Shown here: positions 11,164-23,669 of the stretch, in pieces
Numbering within the stretch: the stretch's first letter is position 1
How the letters are laid out: each line of letters starts with the position of its first letter
From: Heligmosomoides polygyrus polygyrus
Lineage: Eukaryota; Nematoda; Chromadorea; Rhabditida; Heligmosomidae
Direction of reading: 5' to 3'
DNA: 64,000 nucleotides
Assembly: GCA_947396885.1 (NCBI GenBank)
Contig: OX377202.1
Location: 81,006,643-81,070,642, forward strand
Notes under the pieces: model-generated
Told to the model about the DNA's origin: nothing
The model's input: the letters and a program-made list of their open reading frames with translations, nothing else
Databases searched by the model: none
Program-made: the position numbers and the translations under genes

Positions 11164-11169
11164 ACCGCT

Positions 11170-12780
11170 TTTCTAGAACGAGTTAGTATGTTTTATATTA
11201 CTGTGATTTTTATTCGAAAATGACTGAGGTTGCATTCACTACCAACCGGTGACCTTACACATTTCTAAAATAGCCATGGAAATCCCCTCTACACTGCACC
11301 TACATATGCCACAGGAGTTTCATCAGTTTTAGGTAATAATCTCAGTTTGGATGTCAGCTACAGAGTTTATGAATGTGGTTAAATTGTCTGGTAGAGATAA
11401 TCTAGTCGAATCCCGCATGAGCAGTGTTCGATCGTGTCCTGAAGTCTGGCCTTGTCTATCCAGCCAAGGACCTTCAGACAATGTATACGCTATAGTTTTT
11501 TTTCATCTTCGTTTGCTTCGAAGAACACACGGCCTTGACGAAAAGCCGCCCCTTCATTTGTCACCCCTCGTTGGAATTCCATCCCATTTCTGTGAAGGCA
11601 TCCAACGCATTAAAAAAATTACGAAGCCGTTTTTGCCTATTTTAACATTCGTATGGAATTTTTAGAAATCCAAATTTTTAAAGGATATCGAGGATATTAA
11701 TTTGCTAACCTTGATATGTGAGTTTAGATCCTAGAATAGAACAGTATATCTAGAATCTCAGAAAATCCATACTCATGGGAATTCGCTCCCTTAAAGAGAA
11801 AACGTTTTCTCATATCATCCCGACAGAAGTCCTTTCATCCTCCACTTCAGCAGTGGCAGAGACGGTATTTTAGCATCCTCGTTAAGATTCTCCTGAGCTT
11901 CTTAAACGATATTACCAGTTCTCGGCTACACCTTTCTCACTTTTCTTTAAGACTGGAAGGTTCAATCTATTACGAGGTGTTTCCTAATTCATCTCGATCA
12001 CCCTTCGAAAGTCCTCTTTTCTTGAAGTCATAAACATGTGAGAGAGAGCGAATGTCATACCTACAGCAGTCCAGCGAAGAAACTATGGAATCCTAACAGA
12101 TACATAATACAGGTTGTGTAGCATAGCAGTTTGCCAAGTTCAGAACGCTGAGATGAGGTAGGGTTTGGGCCAAGCTTCTCACGATAGAGCCTCCACTTTG
12201 CTTTCGTTTGACCTTGGGTCCACTGTAATGGATCAAAGAAATTTCATTTGCATTTAGAAGGAAGATCTGGATTACTTGCCCCAGATTTCCTAGGTCAAAC
12301 CCTTTTCTTGAACTCCTCTAATCTTTACTTTTACTTTCTTGAAAAATATGTATCCCATGAGCAAGAAAATACTTCCTTTTTATCAAAATGTTTCTGTAAA
12401 ACGATTGCTTCATCGACTTTAATCCACTGGCTTCTCTGAATCCACCTTGTTCAGAGGGTTTCGGAACCATCGAAGGGTAGGTAATTTCACCCTCGGGTGA
12501 AAACAAATTTAGGTGAATATGGATCAGGATGCCGAAAACTGTACAGCTTGATTATAGCGATGGTAAGAGTTGCCTGAGCTCCTTGAAGTTATTTATCTTC
12601 TGTTTTAAGCTGATGAAGCACCTTTTACGAATAGCGCAGGCGTTTGACGTATACCAATCGGGTGATTAATTCTTCAATCTATGTGAATCCTGCCGAACCT
12701 CCTTCGAGGAGATGAAAACAGGCGATTACGAAGGCGATACTGTTCCCGCCGCTTATAGCTCCAGCGGGCGCTGTCAGTTC
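11170..12780. other. Unannotated sequence
   Basis: No gene, RNA or repeat recognised. The frames at 11351-11665, 12248-12439 and 12318-12506 (minus) have no domain or supporting splice sites. Confidence 0.45.
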
Positions 12781-12821
12781 TCATTATTCTCGCTGCTTGC
12801 CCCTATCTGATCCCCACTCAC

Positions 12822-13059
12822 TGCTGGCCGAAGTCTCTTGCAGCCTGGAGCCGGTGTTGAGGGACAGAAGGTGAAGAGAGCATCGACCTTCGTCGTCTGC
12901 GGTCGGCGGCACCGCCGGACCATGTTGCATGAAGCGATGACGCCAACCGCCGGCGGCATTCGTGTCGTGTTCGGCGGCGACGCCATCCGGTTCAAGCACA
13001 GCACAGATCTTCTCCATCCGCGTGTCCTCTGCTATCGTGTTGCCGTCTGGTGTGAACAT
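12822..13059 (-). CDS. Candidate minus-strand first exon (unrecognised protein)
   Basis: On the minus strand ATG at 13059-13057 opens 79 codons that end one base into a codon at a strong donor, CCAGCA|GTGAGT (donor bases 12821-12816). The product begins MFTPDGNTIAEDTRMEKICA and continues with an Asp/Ala/Gly-rich acidic stretch (PDGVAAEHDTNAAGGW); it has no signal peptide. The segment lies in a GC-rich island where the plus strand is also open, so composition alone is not decisive; the strong donor in the right phase is the main support. No phase-compatible downstream exon was found at lower coordinates. Confidence 0.33.
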
Positions 13060-13099
13060 CGCTGCTTCATTTTCACTTTCAGCCGTCCTCCTTCGTGTC

Positions 13100-14700
13100 C
13101 ACACGCTATATCTCAGTGTACCTGAACTCCTACAGTCACCACTACAGTATCCTTATCGTTTTCCATTCATTCTCTCACTATCTTACCATCAAGTACTGTT
13201 ATTGGATGCTACACAGCATTTCCAAGTGAAAGTTTCGAAAGATCAGTATGGTATCTTTTCCGCAAGTGCGTTTTGCAGTTTTCCATAGTTTACCCTAGTC
13301 GCGGCATACCTAAAACATACCTCAGGTTATACTGTACACGCTCCTCTGCTTAACGTGCTCGTTTTGAATATTTGCACACAGATTCTATGAATGTAGTGCA
13401 GAGTAGAAATAAAGCTCTCCGCTCTAGACTAGAATCCATTTTTTGCAACAACCAACAATAAATTCCCTCCCAAGAGCCTGTTCCTCTTTATCTTAGCTTT
13501 CCTACGCTACAGTCTGCATTCAGTGCCCAAGAGGACTAGAAGGTGATGCCTCCAGAGAATCCTGCTGCTGCTTCTTTTGAGCATTTTCTAAGCATCCTTC
13601 TTAAAAGATGAATGAGTATGAAGGCAACAATTAGAACAGAACATCGATCATCACCCGCGGAAGTGAATGCGATACTTCTTCCAGTCTCTACTGGAACTGC
13701 GCCAATTTCTTTTTGAGCAACGAGCACTCATTGGGGTTCTGTGCTGTTTTTCTTAAATGACAGTGGATGATGCCTTGTCAGTGCGGGTGGACTTCTGAGA
13801 AGAGGTGGGAAAGGATAGAAGTGCCATTAGAGCTAGAGTGACGCCAAATAGGAAATGCCCACAATTCAAGGATCCTTCGTTTCATACATTCTCAAACCGT
13901 CCTGAGCACTGGAGTCGAGATAGACGTGGTTCAAGAAAATGTTTTGGTGAAAACTCCAGTTCTAATGGAATCTCATTAAAGATTCGCAGCATTGCTTGAG
14001 TGGCCATAACACTTTTATCCTTTTTTCCTGAAAATTTTGTTATAAGCCTATTTTAGTGTGCCACAAATCAACGATATTTTTGATAGATTGCGCCGTGCAC
14101 TCGTCCATTTCAAAAACAACAACAAAAATGCAGCCACTGAGCACTGAGCCACTGTCTGTTTAACTGATTTGGTGAAGGATATTCAGCTGCATATAAATAT
14201 AAAAAATCAGAGATAGTACCTCAAAACACGGCTCCGCTCTTGGTGTCTGTCTTTCACCATTATAAAAAATTAAATAGCGGACTCCATTTGAGCTTGTTTT
14301 TTCCAATGGTTTCGTTCCTGTCAAAGTAACCTATTAACCAGCAGTATCCAGCGCTGAAGAAGTCAACTCCGACCTTTGGCTGCTTTAACGCGGTACCCTT
14401 CCCAAAGACTTTTTTCCAAGACTTTGGAACGTACTCAACTGATCGGAAACAGAATTCGCACTATCAATTAAGCCAACATTGCGATTTATTTTGCGAGAGC
14501 AGACACATGTCATTTAGCTTTGCTTTGGAAAGGGTCTGATTTAAAGCAAAAACCGTATCCTTTAAGGTAAAAGAGGTACATGCCTATATAACCGATCACT
14601 CCTTACCATTAAATAAAACTGAATAAGAGAATTCGGCTGAAGTTGAATTCTTCCAATGGTTCCATCACTTCTGAAGTAACAGCAACATCGCGCGCTGAAG
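13100..14700. other. Unannotated sequence
   Basis: No gene recognised. Two diverged copies of a short repeat, sharing TTCCAATGGTT followed by a GCGCTGAAGAAG-like block, occur at about 14300-14365 and 14648-14705; they look like an old uncharacterised repeat. Confidence 0.4.
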
Positions 14701-14707
14701 AAGAGTG

Positions 14708-14755
14708 CACCCTCGAGCCTCAATCCGCACTCACACGGATTGAGGCTCGAGGGTG
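14708..14755. repeat. Perfect 20-bp hairpin with 8-nt loop
   Basis: The arm CACCCTCGAGCCTCAATCCG (14708-14727) and its exact reverse complement (14736-14755) enclose the loop CACTCACA. No terminal repeats of a known element are visible around it. It resembles the 28-bp stem with an equally short 8-nt loop at 35395-35458, so both may come from the same foldback process. Confidence 0.85.
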
Positions 14756-14759
14756 GCAT

Positions 14760-15325
14760 TCTCAATCTGCCCTGGCAAACGACCTTGGGTTGAATCCGAA
14801 CAATGGCTTCTTTGCTTCCACCATATCATTGCCACCACTCGTGCATACGCACGTTGTGTACGCGAAGGTCTACAGTCTCCGTTACCATGCATATATGCGG
14901 CGTCCATGGCAGCCACGAGTTTTGCGGGGCGTCGAACCGCCACGAGACTTGTTTTGGAGGGAGGAAAAACTCCTACTGATTATCAGATGGTCTGCGCTGA
15001 TCGACTTCCAGTCGACACATGCGTGGAACGGGGCGATGCCTGCGTGTTTGGCTGCGAAGGCTAGTTTGAGTTGAACCGTTTTTATCCTTCCTCGCCAGTG
15101 TCCACTCGCAGGAATTGGAGGTTGCTTCAAAAGGAAAGGCAATATTGGTTGGACAATATATGAGGACTTCTGGCCTACCACACTTGTCTAACACAATCAC
15201 ATTTTATGTGAATACCTTACTCCAAACAGGCGACGGGGAACTCGCAGTCCTTTTTACCCTACCGAGGCTCCTGAATCGGAAACATTGTCTAATAAGAGTA
15301 AAACCCTGACTTGCTGCTGGCGACA
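14760..15325. other. Unannotated sequence with overlapping frames
   Basis: Several frames are open on both strands (for example 14643-15074 plus and 14882-15181 minus) but none shows a domain. I make no call. Confidence 0.4.
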
Positions 15326-15327
15326 GC

Positions 15328-15420
15328 TTATCCATCAGCTGGCCACCGCATAGGGCAAATACGTACTCAAATTTGCCTCCACGGCATTGCGTAGAAGTAA
15401 AATGCGGGCGCATCTCAAAC
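15328..15420 (+). mobile_element. SINE-A 3' fragment
   Basis: Matches the 3' half of SINE-A in the sense (tRNA-first) orientation: CATCAGCTGGCCACCGCA, then AAATACGTACTCAAATTTGC, CCTCCACGGCATTGCGTAGA and AATGCGGGCGCATCTCAAA. The head is absent. Confidence 0.75.
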
Positions 15421-15949
15421 ATCGATACGACAACACCGACTGTTGTCCTTTCTATCTTTTATCTCGCTTTAATTCAGGGTGATCTTGATTTGCAGGTAAA
15501 TCTGGATACCTTCCCGCTTCGCTCACTGTCCATAGATTTCATGTCTATTAGGCACGATCTTAAGAGAGCTTTTCACATGCAGATTTCTGCGTGTAAAACA
15601 AAATTTTGCTGCAAAATTGAAATGCCGAAATAACTCACAGATGAATTCTTACCTGAAATTCCACATTCCTTATAGAAAAATCCACTAATCTCAAACATAT
15701 GTAGCTCTAAGAATCTTAGTGTCTTCTCAATTTTTTGCGGAAAATTCGACTTAAAGGAAATTAAGGCGATATGAAGACATATAAAGGGTGAGTACATATT
15801 GTGCAGCCGGAGAAGGCAGCGGTTCTAGAATGCACGCCAAATCGGTTCATTCTTCCTCGATTCCTTACCAGGGCAAAAAAGTGTTACTCTTCAGGGGTCA
15901 ACGGCTTGTTAGAATACTTGCCTGTGAAGGACAAAGCACCAGCTTCTCC

Positions 15950-16645
15950 ACCGGTTGGTCACAAAGGTAATTAAACGACGGCTTATTGAGCATCTGACGT
16001 CATAACGTCATTCCTACTTGAAGCAGGGTTTTGGAAAGGGAGATCCACTGAAGCGGCTTTGCCTGAGTCGCTTAATGTCTGGTCAAATGCTACAGAAAGC
16101 GGTAAAAAGGTCCGTGTAGTTTGCTGTGATTTCTCTAAAGCCTTGGATAAAGTTCCGACTTTCAAATTGCTCATAAAGTTAGAAGCTGTTAGGGTACATG
16201 CATGCGTCTTTCATGGGCTAAGGGATTTTTCTGAGCAGCCGTAGCTACCAAGTTCGTATAGGTGCTTAGCTTGCGTCCATAAGATATCAAGCGGTGTTCC
16301 TCTGCATACATATGGAGCGGTTTCAGATCTTTTGACAGTCATTACAGAAGGCTTGTAGCGGCTCGAACGCCGCCAACAGTACTTATGAGTAGCTACCAAG
16401 TTCGTGTAGGTGCAAGGCTTTATGGAAGAAAAGTTCTCAAACGCTTATCAAAGCGTATATAGCGTGAATCATACCTACATTAGAGTCTGGCACTACTGTT
16501 TGCTCACCATATGTGAAAAAGAATGTCGACCTACTGGAGTCTGTCCAAAATAATTTTACTCGCAAAGTTGCTATGCGATGTTCTGACCTGCCGATGAGTT
16601 GTGAGTTCATACCTGCGCATTTATTCATTGCCTATCCTGCTTAGT
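15950..16645 (+). mobile_element. Decayed CR1/jockey-like LINE fragment (reverse transcriptase)
   Basis: Fragments of a non-LTR reverse transcriptase in several frames: VTKVIKRRLIEHLTS at about 15959-16003, GFWKGRSTEAALPESLNVW at about 16028-16083, VVCCDFSKALDKVP at about 16114-16157 (the RT block containing the first catalytic Asp), YQVRIGA near 16247, SGVPLHTYGAVSDL (degraded GVPQGSVLGPLLF) near 16290, and LLESVQNNFTRKVAMR near 16525-16575. Frameshifts separate the blocks, and the FADD region is not identifiable. A short near-duplicate, AGCTACCAAGTTCGTRTAGG, occurs at about 16243 and 16390. The element is dead. Confidence 0.75.
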
Positions 16646-16649
16646 AAAA

Positions 16650-19600
16650 AGTAGAATGAAGCAAAATGAGTTATTATAGCATTCAAAATATCAACTGGAA
16701 AGGTTTTTGTTTGTTTATTTACTTACTTATTTAGAAGCGTGTCATGCAATACACGTGGAGAAATGAAATGAAACCAGGACATATCAAACATAAGACTCAT
16801 GCATGACTGGTCGCCAAAAAACACAACGCTAAATTAGCTTAAACAGATAAAATTGCAAGCAAAAAATGAGCTTCTACCTTCTCTTGGCTGTTTCTTACCG
16901 ATCTCTACATTCAAGACCATGGCTAGCCTTACAAAAATTAAGGTTCCGAGAACGAGAATGGAGGTCAGCTCTATTTTTTCTCTGTTACGGTTGTTCCACA
17001 CTCAATGAGATCTTCAGAGATGAAATGCTTAAGCAGTTTAAAACCTGACCAAGAAGTTGAAAAGTGCGGTGATTTCTTGATTTCGTTATTTCTTCTCTCA
17101 TATTTTTTGACCTGTTTAGATCATTCGAGCCTTTGCTTTTTGTTGTTTGTTTTGTTGCTCCACGGTACTTATTAGGCGTTTGCTTCCTTAACACGTCGAT
17201 TCCATCTACAGCTGTTAATAAATAAACAAAATAAATAAATTGTAGGACAAATAGCACTCAAACAGCTTCCACGATATCCTGCAGAAGAAGAATGCTTGGC
17301 GCATCCATTGTCCTTCGTTAGATTTATCAATTGATTTCTCGATCTTCATAGAAGAAGAATGAACACGGACAGACTTCACTCAAACGATACTCTTACCGCA
17401 ATGTTATCCTCAATGCAATCTTTTACAAAAATCTTCGATGTATTTATAACGATCTTAATTTCGCATTCTTGCAGAAGGAAAGACGTCTTAGACATCAAAT
17501 ATGCAATGCATTTGTCCGAAAATTCGCAGAGCCATTAAACATCCGAAGAAATTACAAAGCTCCTCACCAACCATAGGGCAGACGAGCGTTAATAGAGAGA
17601 GGCTCATCTTGGAGAGCTGATGATAATCTTCCAGCACCTGATGGTTCCATTTAGACAATAACGGGCTCTTGAACAGTGAATGTGGATGCGCTCACATATC
17701 GCATCCTGCGCTTACTCTCACAAAAACCAGGCATTGTGTCAATCATTCAGTGGACTGTTAGTTCGCTAAATGAACACCTAGAACCCTTGTTACCCTCCAT
17801 GGAGTGTGCCAGTGCGTGCAAAGCACCTGCAGACAACTTTGGTGCAGACGAGGAAGATGGAAAATGTTCGGCGTTATCGAAGTGTTTGAAGCGAAAAGAA
17901 CGCTGTCAGTTACACACAGTAAGCGATACTGGAAAGAACTGTGAAATGAAAAAACTGTGGCACGTTCTACGGCTTAGGTGTTCTCTAACTTCTTCTTGAA
18001 GATCGACTCAGAAGAAATGTTGCACATTAGATGTTTTATTTTCTAAGCCTGAAGCGTCATGGCTCTAGCTTGCATTCATTATATAGAGAAGATCAGATCT
18101 TCTTTTCATCAGCTTCGGTATGATGAACTGCATAGGAGACGGCTTGATAGGAAGCCATTTGGTAGACCTGCACCGGAACGCAACCGTCCCCTCCGCAGCC
18201 CTTGCGAGGCTCTGTGAAAAGGCGACGAAATTGCCGGAAGAGTGCCAGCCAGCACTGGCTGGAGCTGTCCATTTATTCAGGTGAGATCACTACGAAGTTC
18301 AGCGAACATCAGTAGGTAGCTACATCAAAATGACTGTCCACCTCCGGCGGACGGGCCACCGCCTCATTCAGAGAAGATGGGGTCGTCGGCGACTTCTATT
18401 CCAATTTCTCGAACCGTCATGTCGACATACTTAAATACCATCTGCAGCGGGTCGGATGTGCCTGGCTCGTTCTGCTCACTGCCGCGGTCTAATTCGAGGC
18501 GTGTAGTGCACCTGATCCCGCATTGGACGCATCCATTTTCGGCTCTGCAGATCCTTCTTCAAACCCAAACCCTAAGGCAGCTGGATGTGAGACGATTACT
18601 CACCTCGCTCCAAAGACAGTGCTCTCCGAATTGACATGATTCGTAACCTTCTCTCTCGCGAGTAAATTCAAAGCTACCGAGCATTTGAGGGTCGGAGTCT
18701 CAGACGGAAATTGTTGGATATCCCGCTACTTATTCCTCCTGGAACATCCATTTGTTGAAAAGCTGGAACTGACATAAGCTTGTTTTTGCAAAAAGTTTGT
18801 TTATTGTCGAAGTGAAAAAGGAACCTCATTGCACTACATCGAAATGAATATGAAATAAGATTTTCTCTTTTTAAATATGGCTTGCTTCGGGTTTTTGAGA
18901 AAGAAAACTTTTAAAAACTTAAACTTAGCTAAACCTGCAGGAATTGATTATCAACAGACTGTCCATGAAAAGTAAGTACTACTTGGAAGGCCATAACATT
19001 ACTGACAATGAAGCAGTAAGAAATGTACATAGTAGTCATTGCGCCGCGCATGCCCGTCTAGAGCTTCAAATTTTGGACTCTATCATTTGAGTAAGGGCTC
19101 AACGCTTCTTTAAGTTTTGACGCGAACTAACCATACCACCCTCTTCCACTACTCTTAAAGTCTGCAGCAATCTAACAACACACTTTTACACCTTGTGAAA
19201 TAGAAAATCCTAGAAGTACTAGCACTGGTCGAAAAGCATAGGTTTGTTAACAGCGTCGTTGTCAGCAAATATGGAAATGCTTCTGAGTTTGCGAGAAATA
19301 CATGCACAGTTGGATTTTTTTTTGTAAACTGCCCCAGTCACAGTTTTCTCCAGCACATCTAATTCTTACAGTGGCAGTAACTGTAAAGTCTATCAGATCG
19401 GGCTCCCTCCAAGTCAAAAGATCCACAGCACTCGTTGGTAATCGTTGATTTGACATATTTTGGTATGGAAGACGTTGATCTCCTTAGATGTTTTCGATAC
19501 GGTGCACCAGACGAAGCAGTCGTTTGATGAGCTTATAACAAAGTCATCTAAACGTGCTCGAAGATCATACGTAAACAACCGCGCTTACATTTCGTTTCAA

Positions 19601-21575
19601 ATTTTAAAGAAGCGCATACAGCAATCCTGGCAGTCATGTAACCATTTTTCAGTTCACACCGCAGTGCCAACCAATTTCTATTTCTCTTTCTTTTTAAGCT
19701 CAATTTTTGAAATTTTCCGTTTTTGAATGTTTTTCTATATCTCTAGGCAGTTTACTGTCCTCAACAGTTATATTCCTTCGAACAGTGCTTACAATTTTTG
19801 CTAACCCTGCATTTGCGACACCTATACGCCCTCGCACTGGTTTCCTCCACTTTTTTGCAAAACAACTGACGTTTTTTCACTCTTATTTCTTTTAATTTCT
19901 AGGTCACCGCTAAATCTGTGTAATCCGAATCAACAACGTGTTAAGTTGTCGCATTTGCTCTGAGTACCCGTCCTGGTTCATTTCTGAATGCTAGTTCTGC
20001 TAAGGAGTCCATTCTTCTGTGAAGATATGAGTAAAATATTGGAAATCCTTGTCCATTTCAAGGTAGGCGGCTTAAAAACGGAGCAAACAACTTGCTGAAA
20101 TGTGATCAAGAAGAGAAAGGATATAGCCTACTGATCCACATTGGTCTCCTTTACTGCAGCCACCTTGCTTTTGCTGCTGCGCCCTGAAAAATTTACCTCC
20201 ACAACAGGTCTCATTTTACGATCGAATTTTGAAGCCGAATGTAGCCACACGCTCAATTATCTAGGCTACCGCACCCTTCGCTGCGAGATCCACTTCTTTT
20301 ACCGTCAACTCATTAAGCAGCTCGTGCTTTCGTGCTGCGGTTTCAGTCAGTGAGATGCCTCAAGGAGTGCTCAGCATCGAGGTACTGCTCTCTTAGCAAC
20401 CGGGAAATATTACCCCATTTGTGACTACACACAAGGGACGATATTTTCAAATAGCGAAAGCTCAGCTGCAAAGTAGTGTTGAAATTCGCTGCAGGGAAAA
20501 ATTCTAGAGATTAACACCTTCTCGGTCCATTTTGACTTTCTCATCTTCTCCCCTGATGCCGAAAAACGGGCTTTATGATTAATGTTAGGTAATGATCCAC
20601 CCCTTTTTGCAGTCGTTGTCATCGTAGACAGTCGTTCTACCGAGTGTTGCGACGTATGTAGCAAATATGAGTAGTGATAGCGAATTATAAAAACTGGGAC
20701 CGGCAGTGGAAGCACTTAGCGGGGAGAAAGACACGATTCCATAGAGACGTTGAAAGAACGTCTCTTCTGCCATTGACTCAAACCTTCCTTCCTTTACAGT
20801 AAACCTTCCAATCTCTCTTTCATTTTTTATTGTGCTTTGACGTGCCCACCTGTGCTGTAGGGTACCAAAGGTGAGCATAAGAAGAGTAGTTGAATAAGGC
20901 AGGATACTATTATAAAAAGTGAACAAGCAAATGCATCTGAGAAGTTGCGCCTCCATACAAATTTATGAGAATCTGTGGCTTCACCAATTGCTTGTAAATA
21001 TATCCTCGAATTTCACTAAGAGCCTGTGTCGACCCCATATCACTTTTTTCTCCTATAGCATTAGGTTAATGGTTTATAGAGCATGTTTAACTAGATCACT
21101 CAAGTGGATATTCCATACCCTAAAACTAGACCCCTGGAGGTTTGCCTTCCAGCATACTGGTCTCTGCTTGAATACTCCCTTAAAAAATGATTGCATTATT
21201 GCTTTGTATGTCCTCCAGAAAAGTATTCCAGGATTGCTTCCTAACAGCACTAATAGGAATTCGTATCTTTTATCACTATGGACTCCATTGCGAGATCACA
21301 AAGATGAAATGAATTTATTTATTTATTTATGAAATTATTCTTTAGTAGTGCAACACCACTTGCGTCACATGGTAAAAAACGCTTTGCGACAAATTAGTCC
21401 TGTAAATCGTGAAAAATGAATACCGCTCGATTCTTCTCTTTGAGATCTCTGGCTGACCATTGGAAAGCATTTTTTTTGTTTGATCGTTCGGCACGAGTGG
21501 AATTGTGCAATAAACAGTACTGTTTTTAAGTTCATACTTCAAACATACTGCACTGGAGTGGTGGAGTCGGTGAAT
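16650..21575. other. Long unannotated stretch
   Basis: Nothing convincingly coding was found in almost 5 kb. The GC-richer part at 18120-18640 has an open plus frame (18377-18634) without a domain. The plus frame at 20919-21332 ends with NRNSYLLSLWTP and a TTTATTTATTTA run; its RNSYLL word resembles the end of the LINE at 26400, so a tiny LINE remnant is possible but unproven. 16700-16740 and 17216-17240 hold A/T-rich tetranucleotide runs. Confidence 0.4.
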
Positions 21576-21589
21576 TGGGGTCGGACTTA

Positions 21590-21892
21590 GGATAAGGATA
21601 AAGGACAAAGGACGTCGTTACTCAATTCCTTTTGGAATGCGCCACGCATCCCTCTTCCAAGGGATGTCGTGGAGACGATTTGAACGCGTATTTGAGCCAC
21701 AAGATGACTTGCGGTGGCCATCCGATGAACAAGTCAGCACTCTATCCTTCCCAGACAAGCGCGGTACCAATTCACCGACCGTACCGAGGGATGGAAGGCT
21801 TGGTTAGCCTGGGCGGGAAATCCGAACCAAGAACCCGTTATCGGGTGCACGCGACAACTGGCACCTCCTCCTTCTGCGCTACACGCGCCCAA
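21590..21892 (-). mobile_element. SINE-A copy with target-site duplication
   Basis: Near full-length copy (about 303 bp). Its tail end (low coordinate) carries GGATAAGGATAAAGG-type units, and its tRNA-like head ends at CGCGCCC (21886-21892). Flanking sequences GGGTCGGACTTA (21578-21589) and GGGTCAGACTTA (21893-21904) form a 12-bp target-site duplication with one difference. This is a classical retroposon insertion. Confidence 0.9.
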
Positions 21893-21904
21893 GGGTCAGA
21901 CTTA

Positions 21905-22825
21905 TCCAGACTTATCAAGGGTAGAAGGGTAGACCACTGCCTTGTCTACGTGACTGCAACTCATTGTATTGGCCAAAAACACGTTCGTATCACCTCAATC
22001 AGACTCGACAGAAGTTGAGTGTGTGGAGGAAAGGTATCAACCTTTCCCTTTATTCTTTGGTCTTTAATTCAACCATGTTCATGGTAGATGCCTCTCACAC
22101 CTTCCATTAGTCCTCTGTTTATCTAACATCTCTCTGTACAGGAGGCACGAAGCTGGTTGAGCTGTATCCCAAGGCTACTTACGTTAGTTTTACGGTCGTA
22201 ATGAAGGCATCCAACAGAACACGGGCAATGAATGTTTGTGCTGGAATCCTATTAAATCGCCCTTTCACTGGCGCCGCTGTTCTGTATAAACCACATAAAG
22301 CAATCGGCGGTGTGTCGCTGACCACTAAATCTGGAATCCCTCATGTTCCAAAGAAAGTCCTTCTTCCCATACCGGATCCTTGACCGCCACTGAAGACGCC
22401 TATTCGATGTCACGAATTGTTTGTCAGCAAGTTTTCGTGCTTAACCAGCCCATGTAGTAGGAGTCTAGTTACTACTGGAATAGTATAAGGAACAGAAATT
22501 AAGAGTAAACTTCGATTCTCCACATCACCACCTTCACTGTTTCTTCTGATCAGAATTCTAACAAGGTGCGCTGCGCATTTGGATCGGCATGTTGATCGTC
22601 TCCCTTTATTCTCTACTATCACTCTTCTCATTAGGATCTCGATCCTAACTATACGTGATTAGGACGTCTGCTTGAGACAATTATACGCCTTTAAACGACT
22701 GGCGGAGATTAGGAAGCTGGGCAGCGACTTAATTACCTTCACAAGACAGCTGTCCTTCCAGCGGAAAGCCTACCAGGGCAAGATGAGATCCGAAGTTGCA
22801 TTTTTAGTTCTACTTCAGAAGTATA
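21905..22825. other. Unannotated sequence
   Basis: No gene recognised. The frame at 22201-22383 has no domain and no splice support. Confidence 0.45.
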
Positions 22826-22834
22826 AGGATTAGG

Positions 22835-23125
22835 GATAGAAGGCGGTAGGGTTACTCAACCTCTTTAGAGGATGCGCCATGCATTCTACTTCTAGAGCGA
22901 TATGAATTTATGTATGTATATTTGGCCAATTCATCGGCTTGCGGTGGCCAGCACATGGAAGAGCTAGAAGAGCTAGCGTTGAATACTTCACCGACATGTC
23001 CAACATCAATTCGCCGACTCCGAAGAGATGAAAGGCTTGCTTGACGAATACGAGACCCGAACCAAAAGCAATGATTCGGTGTACACGCAACAGCCGGCCT
23101 CTCCGACTGCGCCATCATGCATCCT
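22835..23125 (-). mobile_element. Diverged SINE-A copy
   Basis: An older copy with small internal insertions. The conserved blocks GAGGATGCGCCATGCATTCT, TTGCGGTGGCCAG, CGACTCCGAAGAGATGAAAG and CCTCTCCGACTGCGCCA are still in order. The last is the reverse complement of the A box and so places the head at the high-coordinate end. Confidence 0.75.
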
Positions 23126-23129
23126 GTCT

Positions 23130-23460
23130 CAAATAAGGCTCGTTAACTTATTAGGACAGTCTATTGCTACCTTCATCTGTTAGCCACATTGGAGATGTCA
23201 ATAAACTACATGATGGCCCGTGAAGATCGGCATAGCCAAACCCAGCGGTAATGGCTCCCTGATCTCACGAGAAGCGGGAATTGGTTCTCTGGCTCAATAG
23301 ATTTCTTGTTTCATAATTGAAAATTAACGTCTCCGACAGTAATGACGTAGCCGTGCAGTAGAACTAGACTCTGTTCATTGTTAATGACAACGTGTACTGC
23401 GATGAAATTGTAAACGCTTTGAGAACATATATAGTTGTGGCTCACTTCACTTTACTTGCT
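23130..23460. other. Unannotated sequence
   Basis: Nothing recognised. Confidence 0.4.
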
Positions 23461-23462
23461 CG

Positions 23463-23662
23463 GTATATGTCGCGTAGGTAAGCAGCATTGGTAGGTAGGA
23501 ACGCCTAAACCAATCAGACCGCATGGAATGAGCATGCCATTCAGAAGGAGCATGTGCCTTTGGTACCCTGATGCGCTGGCATGTGTTCGGCCTGTGCTCT
23601 GATTGGTTACTATTAGCTAGCGCGCCCAACCTACCAATGCTGCTCACCTACGCGACATGTAC
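23463..23662. mobile_element. Miniature inverted-repeat element (MITE)
   Basis: A 200-bp non-coding element with 34-bp terminal inverted repeats (23463-23496 and 23629-23662) that match at 32 positions; the shared core is TGTCGCGTAGGT, then AGCAGCATTGGTAGGT. Internal arms carry ACCAATCAGA facing TCTGATTGGT, so most of the element can fold back. The internal block CCAATCAGACCGCAT recurs at about 28790, and CCAATCAG/CTGATTGG arms recur at about 34415-34480. Superfamily undetermined; no clean target duplication was seen. Confidence 0.8.
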
Positions 23663-23669
23663 CACTTGC

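Noticed and set aside
20919..21332. 137-codon frame ending in a TTTA run
   Set aside because: RNSYLL resembles a LINE C-terminus, but nothing else aligns and the tail has the wrong strand composition.
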